DNA of 64,000 bases from Dyadobacter sp. CY261 (GCF_021440085.1 NZ_JAKCPW010000001.1:62001-126000), one strand, 5' to 3'. Positions 16,102-25,297 are shown, numbered from the stretch's first letter. The notes: generated from the letters alone by a model not told the origin. Made by a program: numbers and translations.

Positions 16102-18816
16102 CTATTCGCTTCGCAGCGACTTCACCGGACTCATCAACGCGGCGCGTACACTCTGAAAACTAACTGACGCAAAGGCAATCAATAGCGATACCGCCGCAGC
16201 AATAGCGAACATCCACCATTCGATGTCGATACGATAAGCAAAGTCACTAAGCCACTGGTTTACACCGTACCAAGCAATAGGCGCGCCGATGCCAATGGCG
16301 AAGAGTACGAGTTTAAGGAAATCCTTTGAAAGCAATGCCACAATGCCGGAAGTGGTGGCTCCGAGGACTTTGCGGACGCCAATTTCCTTGGTACGCTGCG
16401 AGATGGTATAGGATGACAATCCAAATATACCCAGCGAGGCAATCAGCACGGCGAGGAACGAGAAGAAGCTGGAAACCTTGCCGAAAGTTTGGTCGTCTTT
16501 GTATTGCTCGTTGAAGCGCTGGTCCATGAAGAAATAGTCGAAGTTATTCCCGGGAAAAAATGCGTTGTACTTTTCACGTATCCCGGCAATGGTGTTTGCA
16601 GGGTCGGCGGTATTGATTTTAATGGAAAAGAAACCAGCCAGGGTGTAAAATGGCGCAAATACGATTGGCTCAATGTTGCTTTTCAGCGATTGTTGATGGA
16701 AGTCGCTTACCACACCGACGATCTCCCATTCTTTGCCATTGACTACAAATTTCTGCCCGGCGGCTTCCCCGGCATTGGCAAAGCCGAGTAATTTGATCGC
16801 GGATTCGTTCAGGATTGCGGTTGTGACTTTTCGACTGTCCGGATTGGAGTCGGTGGGAAGGAAATTGCGGCCAGCGACAACCGGAATTTTATAGGTTTCA
16901 AAAAAGTCAGCGTCGACAGGCATACGGCTGAATGTGACGCCTTTTTCCTGGTTGGCACCGACTCTCCGGATGTTGAAACTGCGGCTCAGCCTGTTTCCAA
17001 ATAAACTACCCGACGCACTTGCTATTTGCACGGAGGGAATGCGTTCAAGTTCGGTTTTGAAGCTGTTGATCCGGTCGATGGATGTTGAATCCCAAAGTGT
17101 AAGCTGTGGGCCGCGGATGACCAGCACCTGATCCATATTGAACCCCAGCTTCTCTTCGCGCATGAATTTTAATTGTTTGAACACGATAAATGTGCCTACT
17201 ATAAGCACCATAGAAGCCGTATATTGGAATATCACCAGTGATTGCCGCACCCATGCCCCTTTGGCCGACCGTTTGAACGAACCTTTCAACACCTGCACCG
17301 CCTTGAATGAGGATAATGCAAATGCGGGATAAAAGCCGGAAAGCAGTATGCCCGATACAAAAACACCGCTGAGCATTAATGCAAGTTTTGGGCCCCCAAA
17401 GCCGGCGCCTGTCAGAAGCGCGAAGGAGAGTGGCTTATCGATTGCTTTGTTCAAAACCGGCTGAAATATCAATGCCAACACAATACCAAGCACCAGGGCC
17501 AGCGCATTGAGTACCACCGATTCGGACAGGAATTGCCCGATCAACTGGCCTGATGTGGCCCCCGCGACCTTGCGCACGCCTACTTCCCGGGCTCGTTCGA
17601 GCGAGCGGGCAGTGGCGAGGTTGATGTAGTTGATCCAGGCAATCAGCAAGATAAATGCGGCGATGATCAACATGGTCCACACGGCTTTTCCATTATTCAC
17701 ATTCCCGATTTCATATTCATAATCCGAAAAAAGGTGCGCTTTGCTTAGCGGTTGCAGGAAAAACTGCTCGACACTGCCGGAAACTTTATCGCCGCGGAAG
17801 TGCCGCTGGCTAAACGCCGGCAGCTTCTTTTCCAGCGATGCCGCATCGGTGCCTGGGCGGAGTTTGGCATAATGCCATACGTCCGAGCTTTCCCAGCTGT
17901 TTTTGATCCATTCGCCCCAGGTAAGCGCCAGGGTTTCGAAGGACATCAATGCACCGAATTGTAAATGTGATGTAGCAGGGAAGTCTTTCATAATGCCGGT
18001 GATCTGGTAAGGCTCCGTATCGACATCGACCTTGACCGTCTTCCCGATCAGGTTTGCATATTGGTCGGGACCAGCATTGAAAATCCGTTTGGCATTGGTT
18101 TCGGAGATGATAATGGAATGCGGTGCTTTCAATGCGGTTGCGCGGTCGCCTGCGAGGAGCGGGAATGTGAAAACCGACAGGAAGCGTTCATCGGTATAAG
18201 CCCCTTTTTCCTCGAATATCCGGCGGTCTTTTTGCAGACTGAATGTGCCCGGGTTGGCAAGCGTCGTATAAGTTTCGATTTCGTTAAAATCTTTTGCCAT
18301 CGTCGGTGCTACCGCAGGATAGGTGATGGTGCCGTGCTGGATGAGCTTGCCTTGTTGGAAGCGGTCGTTGGTGATGCGGTAAATGCGGTCGAAGTCGTGG
18401 TGGAAGCGGTCGAAGCTGAGCTCGAAACTAACATATTGCAGGATCATCAGACAAGCGGTAATGCCGGTGACAAGCCCGGTGATATTGAGCGCAGAGAAGC
18501 CCTTGTTCTTCCACATATTGCGGAGCGCTATCTTGAAATAGTTTCGGATCATAGCAGATTGAAATGCTGATGGTTGTGGATATTTGGAAACTTCTCTCTT
18601 GAATGCGAACGGGCGCACCATACCGAACACGTCGCGTAGATAACGTGTGCGTGCTGCCTGTTCGCCATGCATGCGTAAGCGTTGCGCGAAGAGCTCTTGC
18701 AGGTCGCCTTCGAGTTCTTCCACCAGATGCGGCGCGCAGAAGAGCCGCAGAAAACGGCCCGGCCAACGGGGCGGCAGTGGGTTTTGTTTATTCGGCGGTT
18801 GGATAGGCTCTTTCAT
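16102..18816 (-). CDS. FtsX-like (MacB-type) ABC permease with prefix domain
   Basis: 904 residues. The first 75 or so residues form the permease-prefix domain (PRWPGRFLRLFCAPHLVEELEGDLQELF), seen in transporters next to PadR regulators. Then come a first membrane segment, a MacB-like periplasmic domain, and two FtsX blocks with conserved RAREVGVRKVAGATSGQL and RTKEIGVRKVLGATTSGIV. Members of this group are thought to act in mechanotransmission or export, powered by an ATPase encoded elsewhere; none is adjacent here. The PadR gene starts the operon, 3 bp upstream, and probably controls it. Confidence 0.93.
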   Translation of the reverse strand: MKEPIQPPNKQNPLPPRWPGRFLRLFCAPHLVEELEGDLQELFAQRLRMHGEQAARTRYLRDVFGMVRPFAFKREVSKYPQPSAFQSAMIRNYFKIALRNMWKNKGFSALNITGLVTGITACLMILQYVSFELSFDRFHHDFDRIYRITNDRFQQGKLIQHGTITYPAVAPTMAKDFNEIETYTTLANPGTFSLQKDRRIFEEKGAYTDERFLSVFTFPLLAGDRATALKAPHSIIISETNAKRIFNAGPDQYANLIGKTVKVDVDTEPYQITGIMKDFPATSHLQFGALMSFETLALTWGEWIKNSWESSDVWHYAKLRPGTDAASLEKKLPAFSQRHFRGDKVSGSVEQFFLQPLSKAHLFSDYEYEIGNVNNGKAVWTMLIIAAFILLIAWINYINLATARSLERAREVGVRKVAGATSGQLIGQFLSESVVLNALALVLGIVLALIFQPVLNKAIDKPLSFALLTGAGFGGPKLALMLSGVFVSGILLSGFYPAFALSSFKAVQVLKGSFKRSAKGAWVRQSLVIFQYTASMVLIVGTFIVFKQLKFMREEKLGFNMDQVLVIRGPQLTLWDSTSIDRINSFKTELERIPSVQIASASGSLFGNRLSRSFNIRRVGANQEKGVTFSRMPVDADFFETYKIPVVAGRNFLPTDSNPDSRKVTTAILNESAIKLLGFANAGEAAGQKFVVNGKEWEIVGVVSDFHQQSLKSNIEPIVFAPFYTLAGFFSIKINTADPANTIAGIREKYNAFFPGNNFDYFFMDQRFNEQYKDDQTFGKVSSFFSFLAVLIASLGIFGLSSYTISQRTKEIGVRKVLGATTSGIVALLSKDFLKLVLFAIGIGAPIAWYGVNQWLSDFAYRIDIEWWMFAIAAAVSLLIAFASVSFQSVRAALMSPVKSLRSE

Positions 18817-18819
18817 AGT

Positions 18820-19140
18820 TCAGGCTGGTTTTGGGATAGCGTTCCACATGCGATTACGCATTTCGCGGATATTGTCCAGTGCGTTGGTGCCTGCCATTGT
18901 CATAGTGAAGAACCGTTTGCTACGCCCGCCACGCTCGGCAGTAGCACCGCCCAGTCGTGACGACAGCAGGCCTTTTTCTTCCAGTCGGTGCAATGCGGCG
19001 TGCACAGCGCCCAGGTTGACGGAGCGTCCCATTTGCTGCTCGATTTCATGGGTAATCGCCGCTCCGTAAGCGTCCCCGGCCAGGATGGCAACGGCCAGTA
19101 ACACCACCTCCTCAAATTCTCCCAGGTAGGTTCCTTTCAT
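18820..19140 (-). CDS. PadR-family transcriptional regulator
   Basis: 106 residues with the PadR winged helix: LGEFEEVVLLAVAILAGDAYGAAI, then LGAVHAALHRLEEKGLLSSRLGG and a wing (ERGGRSKRFFTMT). The family represses transporters and stress genes in response to small molecules. It ends 3 bp before the FtsX-like permease gene, forming a two-gene operon that it probably autoregulates. The divergent gap to the LysR gene holds an 18-bp dyad that could be its operator. Confidence 0.93.
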   Translation of the reverse strand: MKGTYLGEFEEVVLLAVAILAGDAYGAAITHEIEQQMGRSVNLGAVHAALHRLEEKGLLSSRLGGATAERGGRSKRFFTMTMAGTNALDNIREMRNRMWNAIPKPA

Positions 19141-19235
19141 AAGGGTTTTATTATTTCTTTAAATGTATAACAAATGGCGTGCCGATGCTGAAAGTGGCTA
19201 TATTGTGCTGTAAATGCAGTTTTTACGAACTACAC

Positions 19236-19253
19236 CTGTCCGAAACCGGACAG
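19236..19253. promoter_or_regulatory. 18-bp dyad between padR and the LysR gene
   Basis: CTGTCCGAAACCGGACAG contains a perfect 7-bp dyad (CTGTCCG and CGGACAG, 4-bp spacer). A further CCGGACA half-site follows at about 19266. Location in a divergent promoter region suggests an operator for one of the two flanking regulators. Confidence 0.45.
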
Positions 19254-19337
19254 TACGTGCAAATGCCGGACAATGCCTGCGGTCGTTTGTGGCGAAACCC
19301 GTTTCTTTGTTTCCATTATTCACAGAACTGCCTGTTC

Positions 19338-20231
19338 ATGGTTTTCGATTTTCGGTTACAAGTTTTCCAAACTGTCGCCCGTCGCCTCAGCTTCACAAGG
19401 GCGGCTGCCGAATTATTTATCAGCCAACCTGCGGTGACGAAGCATATCCACGAGCTGGAAAATCAGTTGAAAACCAAACTATTCGACCGGGCGGGCTCTA
19501 AGATCAGTCTGACGCCCGCGGGGGAGATATTGCTGCATCATGCCGAACAGATTTTTGATATTTACCGCAACATAGAATTCGAGATTAGCAGTTTGTCGCA
19601 GCGTAGCAGCGGTAAATTGCGGCTAGGGGCGAGCACCACGGCGGCGCAATACATCCTGCCGCCGATTCTGGCCGCTTTCCACAGGAAGTTTCACAACATA
19701 GAGGTCACACTTACGACCAAAAATACGGAGGAGATCGAGCAGGCATTACAGCATAAGGAGATCGATCTCGGTGTAATTGAAGGTTTTTCCAAGAATACCT
19801 CCATTAAATACACCGAATTCCTGAATGACGAGATCGTGCTGGTGGCGAATAACAAAAACCCGTTGGGCGCGACAGGAACGATCGGGGCCGATGAACTTCG
19901 CCAAATCCCGCTACTGCTTCGTGAGCCGGGATCGGGTACGCTGGAAGTGATCGCGCATGCATTAAAGTCGGTAGGGCTGGGATTAGGCGATTTGAATGTG
20001 GAAATGCAGCTGAGCAGCAGTGAGAGTATGAAACTGTACTTACTTCATTCGGACGCCATGGCGTTTATTTCGGTACAAGCGGTTTTAAAGGAGTTGCAAA
20101 ACAAAGAGTGCCGCATTGTGGACGTGGAAGGGCTTTCTATTGACCGCCATTTTTATTTTACATCCCTTCACGGCCAGCAGGAGGCACTGCCGGAGCTTTT
20201 CATGCGGTTTGCGTTGTACCAACGAAAATAA
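19338..20231 (+). CDS. LysR-family transcriptional regulator
   Basis: 297 residues from the ATG at 19338. An open frame extends 53 codons upstream to 19179, but that part is Cys-rich and unlike any LysR N-terminus, while MVFDFRLQVFQTVARRLSFT is the classic beginning of the winged helix. The HTH reads FTRAAAELFISQPAVTKHIHELE; the effector domain follows from about residue 90 with ELRQIPLLLREPGSGTLEVI, as in the CysB/YeiE/CysL group that often responds to sulfur or anion signals. No obvious target is adjacent; the large cytochrome protein 160 bp downstream on the same strand is possible. Confidence 0.92.
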   Translation: MVFDFRLQVFQTVARRLSFTRAAAELFISQPAVTKHIHELENQLKTKLFDRAGSKISLTPAGEILLHHAEQIFDIYRNIEFEISSLSQRSSGKLRLGASTTAAQYILPPILAAFHRKFHNIEVTLTTKNTEEIEQALQHKEIDLGVIEGFSKNTSIKYTEFLNDEIVLVANNKNPLGATGTIGADELRQIPLLLREPGSGTLEVIAHALKSVGLGLGDLNVEMQLSSSESMKLYLLHSDAMAFISVQAVLKELQNKECRIVDVEGLSIDRHFYFTSLHGQQEALPELFMRFALYQRK

Positions 20232-20372
20232 ACTTCGTTTCCAAACAGGATGATCGACGTACAAATTATCTTTTCTTTATAATGAGAAGGTGTTTGATAG
20301 AGTAGTTCTGGCGATGATCCTATTTTATTAGACCGTGTACTGTACAATCAACTCTGCTCGAAAGGGTTGAAT

Positions 20373-20380
20373 TATTTTTG
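20373..20380 (+). promoter_or_regulatory. Possible -7 box before the cytochrome-type protein
   Basis: TATTTTTG matches TAnnTTTG but lies only 11 bp before the ATG, which would give a nearly leaderless mRNA. An 11-bp palindrome TGTACTGTACA at 20336-20346 is just upstream. Confidence 0.3.
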
Positions 20381-20391
20381 TTAAACTATCT

Positions 20392-23034
20392 ATGTTAAAA
20401 ATCACATTAAGCGTATCGGCCTTCCTGCTTTTGCTGTGGAGTTGGTCAGGCTTCCCCGACAAAGAAGAAAGGACTGAAACGCGCACGCTTACCCGAATCG
20501 ACTCTCTCCCCAATGCTGCCGCCTGGCCGGCAGAACTCGACGTAACGCATTTTGCGGGGCATGACCTAACGCCAAGTCCGGCATGTCTCGCGGTAGCACC
20601 AACAGGTGAAGTCTTCGTGGGTGTCGATATGATCGGCTCACTGGGCAAGACACCCGGAAAAGGCAGCATCGTCAGGCTCGTGGATACCAATAACGATGGC
20701 AAAGTAGACCAGCACACGACGTTTGCGATGCTGGATAACCCGCGCGGGATCATTTCTCAGGGTGATCAGGTTTTCGTTTTACACACCACTTTTTCACAAG
20801 AAACCGGTAAGGCTTCCGGCATGGACCTGGTAGTTCTGGAAGATAAAAACCACGATGGCGTGGCTGACGGCCCGGCCAAACCGCTTGTCCGGAATGTGTG
20901 TTCCCCCAAATTCCTGCAAAGCCGCGGCACCGACCACGCTACCAACGGTATCCGAATGGGTATCGACGGATGGATCTACATTGCGGTGGGCGACTTTGGT
21001 TTCCACGATGCAGTGGACGCTTCCGGTAAGAAAATGACGCAACTGGGCGGCGGTATTGTGCGTGTTCGTCCCGATGGGACCGAAATGGAAGTTTACACGC
21101 ACGGCCTGCGCAATATATATGACGTGGCCATTGATCCCTACATGAACGTTTTTACCCGCGATAATACGAACGATGGTGGAGGCTGGAACATCCGTTTTAG
21201 TAACCAGATCCAGACGGGCGAATATGGGTATCCGGTGCTTTTCAAGCATTTTACAGAAGAAATTATTCCCGCATTGATCGACCTTGGCGGCGGTTCGGGA
21301 ACCGGCTCGTTGTTTATAGACGATCCTACCTGGCCGGCCAAATATAACCGGGTGCCAATGATGGCCGACTGGGGCCGTAGCCAGGTATATGTGCATCGCA
21401 TCACGCCTGATGGTCCTACATTTCAGCAAAAGGAAGAGGAATTTATTAAGCTCTCGCAAGTTACAGATCTGGACATCGATGCCTCGGGACGTGTTTATCT
21501 GGCAGCCTGGGACGGTGCCGGTTATTCTGGTAATCCTGGTAAAGGGTTCATCGTACGCACTGTGCCCAAGGGATGGCAATACAAGGCATTCAAAGACATT
21601 AGCAAGTCGTCGGTGAAGCAGCTTGCCGCATTGTTGCGGTCGGAAAGTGCAGTACAACGGCTGGCGGCGCAGCAGGAGTTGCTCAAACGTCCTGCCAAAG
21701 AGGCTACGAAAGCGGCGTGGGCCGTTGCGGTAGATAAAAAAGCGCCTTTGTACGTGCGCGTTGCTGGTATGTATACATATGCGCAGGCGGCAGGAGCGGA
21801 CGGTATCGATGACCTCTCGAAACTGGCTTCGGAAGACGAAATGCGCGAATATGCATTACGTGCGCTGTCCGATCGCAAGCCGTTTGCGTCGAAAGTGGCC
21901 GTCGAGCCTTTCCTAAAAGCGGTTGAAACAGGCAATGCCCGGGAAAAAGTGGCCGCTGCAATCGGATTGGGCCGTTTGGGCAAACCAGAGGCTGCACAAG
22001 CATTGCTGAAAATAAAGGTTCCAGCTTCATTCGTTGCTCCTGCAAAAGGCACTGAAGGTCCGCATGCTACGCCGAATTCGACCATCGTAACCCCGCACAT
22101 CGCGGTACGCGCATTGGTAGCATTGAATGCGGTGGATGCCTGTGTAAACGCGATTGGCACCGAAAATTCGACCATCGCATTGTGGGCATTGCGTTATATG
22201 CATGACCCCAAGGCAGTCGAAGGACTAATCGCCGCATATGGAAAAACCAGCGACAAGGTATTGAAAGACCAGATCATGACCACTTTGGGAAGGATTTATA
22301 AGAAAGAGGCCGACAACGACGGTTCATGGTGGTGGAGCACGCGCCCGGATACGCACGGGCCGTACTATAAAGCGGTGGAATGGGAATCGTCGTCGAAAGT
22401 GAAAGATTTCCTGTTGAAAGAATGGAATAGCGCCGGCGATAAGCAATTCTTTGCCGATCTGAATGCGCGAAACCGTATGGGTATTACCGAATTTGGGGGA
22501 GAGGAAGTTGTTGCGGCGAAAGAGGAAGTGAAGGTCGATCTGGAAAAAATTCGTAATAAAAAGGGTCAGGTTGGAGAGTCGTCGATCGAGGATGTGATGC
22601 TGGCGATGGCGAAAATCCAGGGTGATCCGGCGGTGGGTAGGAAGCTGTTTACCAAGCAGGGATGTGTCGCTTGCCACAGCCTTAGCCGCAGTGAAGTGAT
22701 GAAAGGACCATTTATGGGCCAGGTCGGTTCGATTATGAACCGCGAACAGATCGCCGAGTCGATCCTAAAACCGAATGCGTCTATTTCGCAGGGCTTTGCT
22801 TCGGTGCTGATTACGACCAAAGGCGATAAAAGCTTTATGGGCTTCGTTTCGGAAGAATCGGCGGAAAAGCTGGTGATCCGCGACATTACCGGGCAGGTAA
22901 ACACCATCAAGGTTGCCGATATCGCATCGCGCAAAGAAATGGAAACCTCGATGATGCCGCCGGGCTTGGCCAATGAGCTATCTTACGAGGAGTTTGCATC
23001 CTTAATCACATTCCTGTCACAGCAGAAAAAATAA
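20392..23034 (+). CDS. Secreted propeller, HEAT-repeat and cytochrome c protein
   Basis: 880 residues. In order: signal peptide (about 1-20); a six-bladed propeller like the PVC-type membrane-bound dehydrogenase domain or soluble glucose dehydrogenase (about 45-400, with DATGxx-type calcium loops such as DTNNDGKVDQ and DKNHDGVADG); a HEAT-like helical segment (about 405-640); and a C-terminal heme domain with CVACH (Cys758, Cys761, His762) and a likely axial Met in SMMPPG near residue 862. This layout is common in Bacteroidota and Planctomycetes and is taken to be a periplasmic sugar or alcohol oxidase, though few have been assayed. It is a single-gene unit. Confidence 0.88.
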   Translation: MLKITLSVSAFLLLLWSWSGFPDKEERTETRTLTRIDSLPNAAAWPAELDVTHFAGHDLTPSPACLAVAPTGEVFVGVDMIGSLGKTPGKGSIVRLVDTNNDGKVDQHTTFAMLDNPRGIISQGDQVFVLHTTFSQETGKASGMDLVVLEDKNHDGVADGPAKPLVRNVCSPKFLQSRGTDHATNGIRMGIDGWIYIAVGDFGFHDAVDASGKKMTQLGGGIVRVRPDGTEMEVYTHGLRNIYDVAIDPYMNVFTRDNTNDGGGWNIRFSNQIQTGEYGYPVLFKHFTEEIIPALIDLGGGSGTGSLFIDDPTWPAKYNRVPMMADWGRSQVYVHRITPDGPTFQQKEEEFIKLSQVTDLDIDASGRVYLAAWDGAGYSGNPGKGFIVRTVPKGWQYKAFKDISKSSVKQLAALLRSESAVQRLAAQQELLKRPAKEATKAAWAVAVDKKAPLYVRVAGMYTYAQAAGADGIDDLSKLASEDEMREYALRALSDRKPFASKVAVEPFLKAVETGNAREKVAAAIGLGRLGKPEAAQALLKIKVPASFVAPAKGTEGPHATPNSTIVTPHIAVRALVALNAVDACVNAIGTENSTIALWALRYMHDPKAVEGLIAAYGKTSDKVLKDQIMTTLGRIYKKEADNDGSWWWSTRPDTHGPYYKAVEWESSSKVKDFLLKEWNSAGDKQFFADLNARNRMGITEFGGEEVVAAKEEVKVDLEKIRNKKGQVGESSIEDVMLAMAKIQGDPAVGRKLFTKQGCVACHSLSRSEVMKGPFMGQVGSIMNREQIAESILKPNASISQGFASVLITTKGDKSFMGFVSEESAEKLVIRDITGQVNTIKVADIASRKEMETSMMPPGLANELSYEEFASLITFLSQQKK

Positions 23035-23482
23035 TGCGAAGTTTTTGTAGACAGACAGCCAACCCGAAAATGGCAGATGGTTGCTTTTTAGTATTCAATT
23101 TTAGTAAAATGGTAGCCTTAAATTGAGAAATCGCCATATTTCGACGATTTTTTGCGGTAAATCGGTCATTTTTTTGCTCAAAGTGCAAATTTAGCCTTAA
23201 TTTAGTCGTCTGATAGAAGTAGTTTGAAGTTGTTGAGTTTAAGTACCCGTTGCGCTCATTGTCTATTACTCAACGTTACATATATATCATCCCCGGCCAG
23301 CACAATTCGCCGGGGTATTTTTTTTATTCGGTAATATCGCTAATCCGGTACTTGCGCATTCTACTTCCAGTAACCGTGGCATTTTACAACCTGGCGAAAT
23401 CCGAGTGAACTCAGTATGTAACTAGGATCGGTCGTGACATTCAGGATGCCTGCCGATGCTAGGTGCGTTTTTAGATTTGAAT
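23035..23482. other. Long intergenic region ending transcription far downstream
   Basis: 448 bp with no gene. AT-rich stretches at 23080-23200 are followed by a 7-bp inverted repeat (GTTGAGT 23232-23238, ACTCAAC 23268-23274) and a clear intrinsic terminator at 23291-23325, more than 250 bp after the preceding stop. This leaves room for a long 3' UTR or an independent small RNA of about 100 nt. Confidence 0.5.
23291..23325 (+). terminator. Intrinsic terminator
   Basis: CCCCGGC (23291-23297) pairs with GCCGGGG (23309-23315) over an 11-nt loop, followed by TATTTTTTTTATT. Confidence 0.9.
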
Positions 23483-23779
23483 ATGGCTAACTCTGAAAAA
23501 AACCTAAGGATCTGTCCGAACGGGCACCGGTACTATAAAAGCAGCGATTGCCCGACTTGCCCTGTCTGTGAGGCGGAAAAAAATCCAACAAGCGGTTTTA
23601 CGGTGCTCATTAGTGCTCCCGCGCGAAGGGCACTTGAAAACAACGGCATTCATACGATGGAAGAATTGGCTGCAAAAACGGAAAAGGAATTGCTCGGTTA
23701 TCACGGGATCGGTCCAAATGCGATAAGCAAACTCAAAACGGCACTGGAAGAAAATGGAATGTCTTTTTTGAAATCCTGA
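23483..23779 (+). CDS. Small zinc-ribbon plus RNA-polymerase-alpha-CTD-like protein
   Basis: 98 residues from the ATG at 23483 (the frame is open 9 codons earlier). The N-terminal third holds CPNGH and CPTCPVC, a likely zinc ribbon. The C-terminal part (about 38-98) has the helix-hairpin-helix fold of the alpha-subunit C-terminal domain: LISAPARRALENNGIHTMEELA, then KELLGYHGIGPNAISKLKTAL. Alpha-CTD binds UP-element DNA and activators; a free copy joined to a zinc ribbon could modulate transcription. That role is inference. Stand-alone gene with its own upstream terminator; it converges on the next gene. Confidence 0.82.
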   Translation: MANSEKNLRICPNGHRYYKSSDCPTCPVCEAEKNPTSGFTVLISAPARRALENNGIHTMEELAAKTEKELLGYHGIGPNAISKLKTALEENGMSFLKS

Positions 23780-23895
23780 CTTTAAACAAAGAATATGGAG
23801 TCCCCGGAAGTGTGGAGGCAAAACGAACAACCTCCGCCAAATGCGGGGGATAGTGACCAAAATGACCATGAATGCCTCTTCATCCGGCACATTTG

Positions 23896-24273
23896 TTACG
23901 GCTTCCGGCGCGTCCCTGTTGTATCACGCGGCGGATTATAGCCGCTTCGAATAACTGTCTTCTTACGTTTGACCGTGTAAGAAGTTGTATCGGCGTCGGG
24001 GCGGCCCGTGCTGCTGCGGCTACCATCGATGCTGCCTGTTGAATTGACGGCACCATTATCGTTCAGAATCGGGCCGGTTTCGGCGTTGGCGGAGTCTTTC
24101 AGGATGGCGTTAAGGTCGGACGAGTCGGCTGTTTTGACCTGATGCCTTTTTGTTTTGCGTTGATAACGGTGTTCCTGTGTCGAAGACTTTGACCGGCTAT
24201 CGCCCGATTGTGCTTGCGCACAGAACGGGATAGTGAATGCCAAGGCCAAAATATAAAAGATGAGCGATTTCAT
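23896..24273 (-). CDS. Secreted basic low-complexity protein
   Basis: 125 residues from the ATG at 24273. The open frame runs 18 codons upstream, but the signal peptide MKSLIFYILALAFTIPFCAQAQ begins there. The mature part is rich in Ser, Thr, Arg and Lys (SRSKSSTQEHRYQRKTKRHQ; later YTVKRKKTVIRSGYNP) with no predicted fold. No family recognised. It lies 59 bp downstream of the AraC gene on the same strand and may be part of its transcript. Confidence 0.65.
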   Translation of the reverse strand: MKSLIFYILALAFTIPFCAQAQSGDSRSKSSTQEHRYQRKTKRHQVKTADSSDLNAILKDSANAETGPILNDNGAVNSTGSIDGSRSSTGRPDADTTSYTVKRKKTVIRSGYNPPRDTTGTRRKP

Positions 24274-24332
24274 AAGAATGATTTTTAGTCTGCTAATTCT
24301 GAATCTCTTAAAATACCATTCCAGCACGAAAC

Positions 24333-25199
24333 TTAACCTGCAACCGAGATGCGGTGTTTACGGCGGTATTCTCCCAAACTCATTCCTTTACCTTTTTTAA
24401 AAAAGCGGTTCAAATGGCTTTCGTCGGTAAATGAAAGCTCGGTAGCAATTTCATTCATTCGCATATTGCTGTGTAGCAGCCTGGTTTCCACCAGTTTTAA
24501 TCTCGAATTCACAATGTATTGCTGCATGGTTTCATTGGTGTGTTTCTTAAAATACCGCCCGAGGTATGATTCGGATATACCGAAGTGGCCGCTGATCTGT
24601 GCGGCTTTGATCTTTTCGGGGTGGTAAATGTTTTCCTGAATGTATTGCAGGATATCGACCGCTTTCTCCTCGCTGCATTCGGTGATTTTTTCGGGCAGGA
24701 ACATGGCAATATTCCGCGCGACAAGGATGATCATCGTATTGATATATTGCCGGATTAAATCCTGGTTGTACATGTCCCGGTTGACATACTCACGGATAAT
24801 CGCTTCCACCAGCGGCTTGATGATACTCTTGTCCGTCTGGTTTTTAAGAATACATCCGGGCTGGTGGCTGGCATTTTGCAAGATGAATTCCAGCCTTTGC
24901 AGCAAGTCTTCCCGTTGCGACGCGCTCACAAGCGACGAGTTCCGTTTGATATACACATCATTGAATCGTATGAAAACAAACTTGGTGGTGGTTTCGATGT
25001 CAAAAGAATGTGAATCCTCGGGTGTGAGCAGGAACATGTGGCCGGCATTGTACCGGAAAGTGTGCTGGTTGATGATCTGAATCCCGGTGCCGCCAAGAAT
25101 GTAGATCAGTTCAAAAAAATTATGCTGGTGCGTGGGTTTGGGACATTCGTCGAGCTCCTTGCAGATAATCTCGAAGGGTTCATGCAGGTTTTCTTTCAT
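24333..25199 (-). CDS. AraC-family transcriptional regulator
   Basis: 288 residues. The N-terminal half is a cupin-type sensor (HQHNFFELIYILGGTGIQIINQ, then GHMFLLTPEDSHSFDI). The C-terminal 100 residues carry two HTH motifs: AAQISGHFGISESYLGRYFKKH and MNEIATELSFTDESHLNRFFKK. Such proteins usually activate neighbouring catabolic genes on binding a small ligand. It is divergent from an MDR oxidoreductase with a 9-bp inverted repeat between them, so that gene is a likely target. Confidence 0.94.
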   Translation of the reverse strand: MKENLHEPFEIICKELDECPKPTHQHNFFELIYILGGTGIQIINQHTFRYNAGHMFLLTPEDSHSFDIETTTKFVFIRFNDVYIKRNSSLVSASQREDLLQRLEFILQNASHQPGCILKNQTDKSIIKPLVEAIIREYVNRDMYNQDLIRQYINTMIILVARNIAMFLPEKITECSEEKAVDILQYIQENIYHPEKIKAAQISGHFGISESYLGRYFKKHTNETMQQYIVNSRLKLVETRLLHSNMRMNEIATELSFTDESHLNRFFKKGKGMSLGEYRRKHRISVAG

Positions 25200-25230
25200 T
25201 GTTGCTGAGAGTATACCGGATTTTGGAAAG

Positions 25231-25265
25231 TTTGTACCGTGAAACTACCGAAAATGCGGTACAAA
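25231..25265. promoter_or_regulatory. Inverted repeat in the AraC/oxidoreductase promoter region
   Basis: TTTGTACCG (25231-25239) and CGGTACAAA (25257-25265) are a perfect 9-bp inverted repeat with a 17-bp spacer. It is placed between the two divergent start codons (25199 and 25298), where an AraC operator is expected. Confidence 0.6.
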
Positions 25266-25297
25266 TTTGTATTGTCAAACACAAAATCTCTAATATC

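Noticed and set aside
19179..19337. Extended N-terminus of the LysR protein
   Set aside because: The Cys-rich 53 residues do not match LysR proteins and cover the divergent promoter and dyad.
20794..21657. 287-codon frame opposite the cytochrome-type gene
   Set aside because: Antisense to a gene with a continuous propeller domain; composition is not protein-like.
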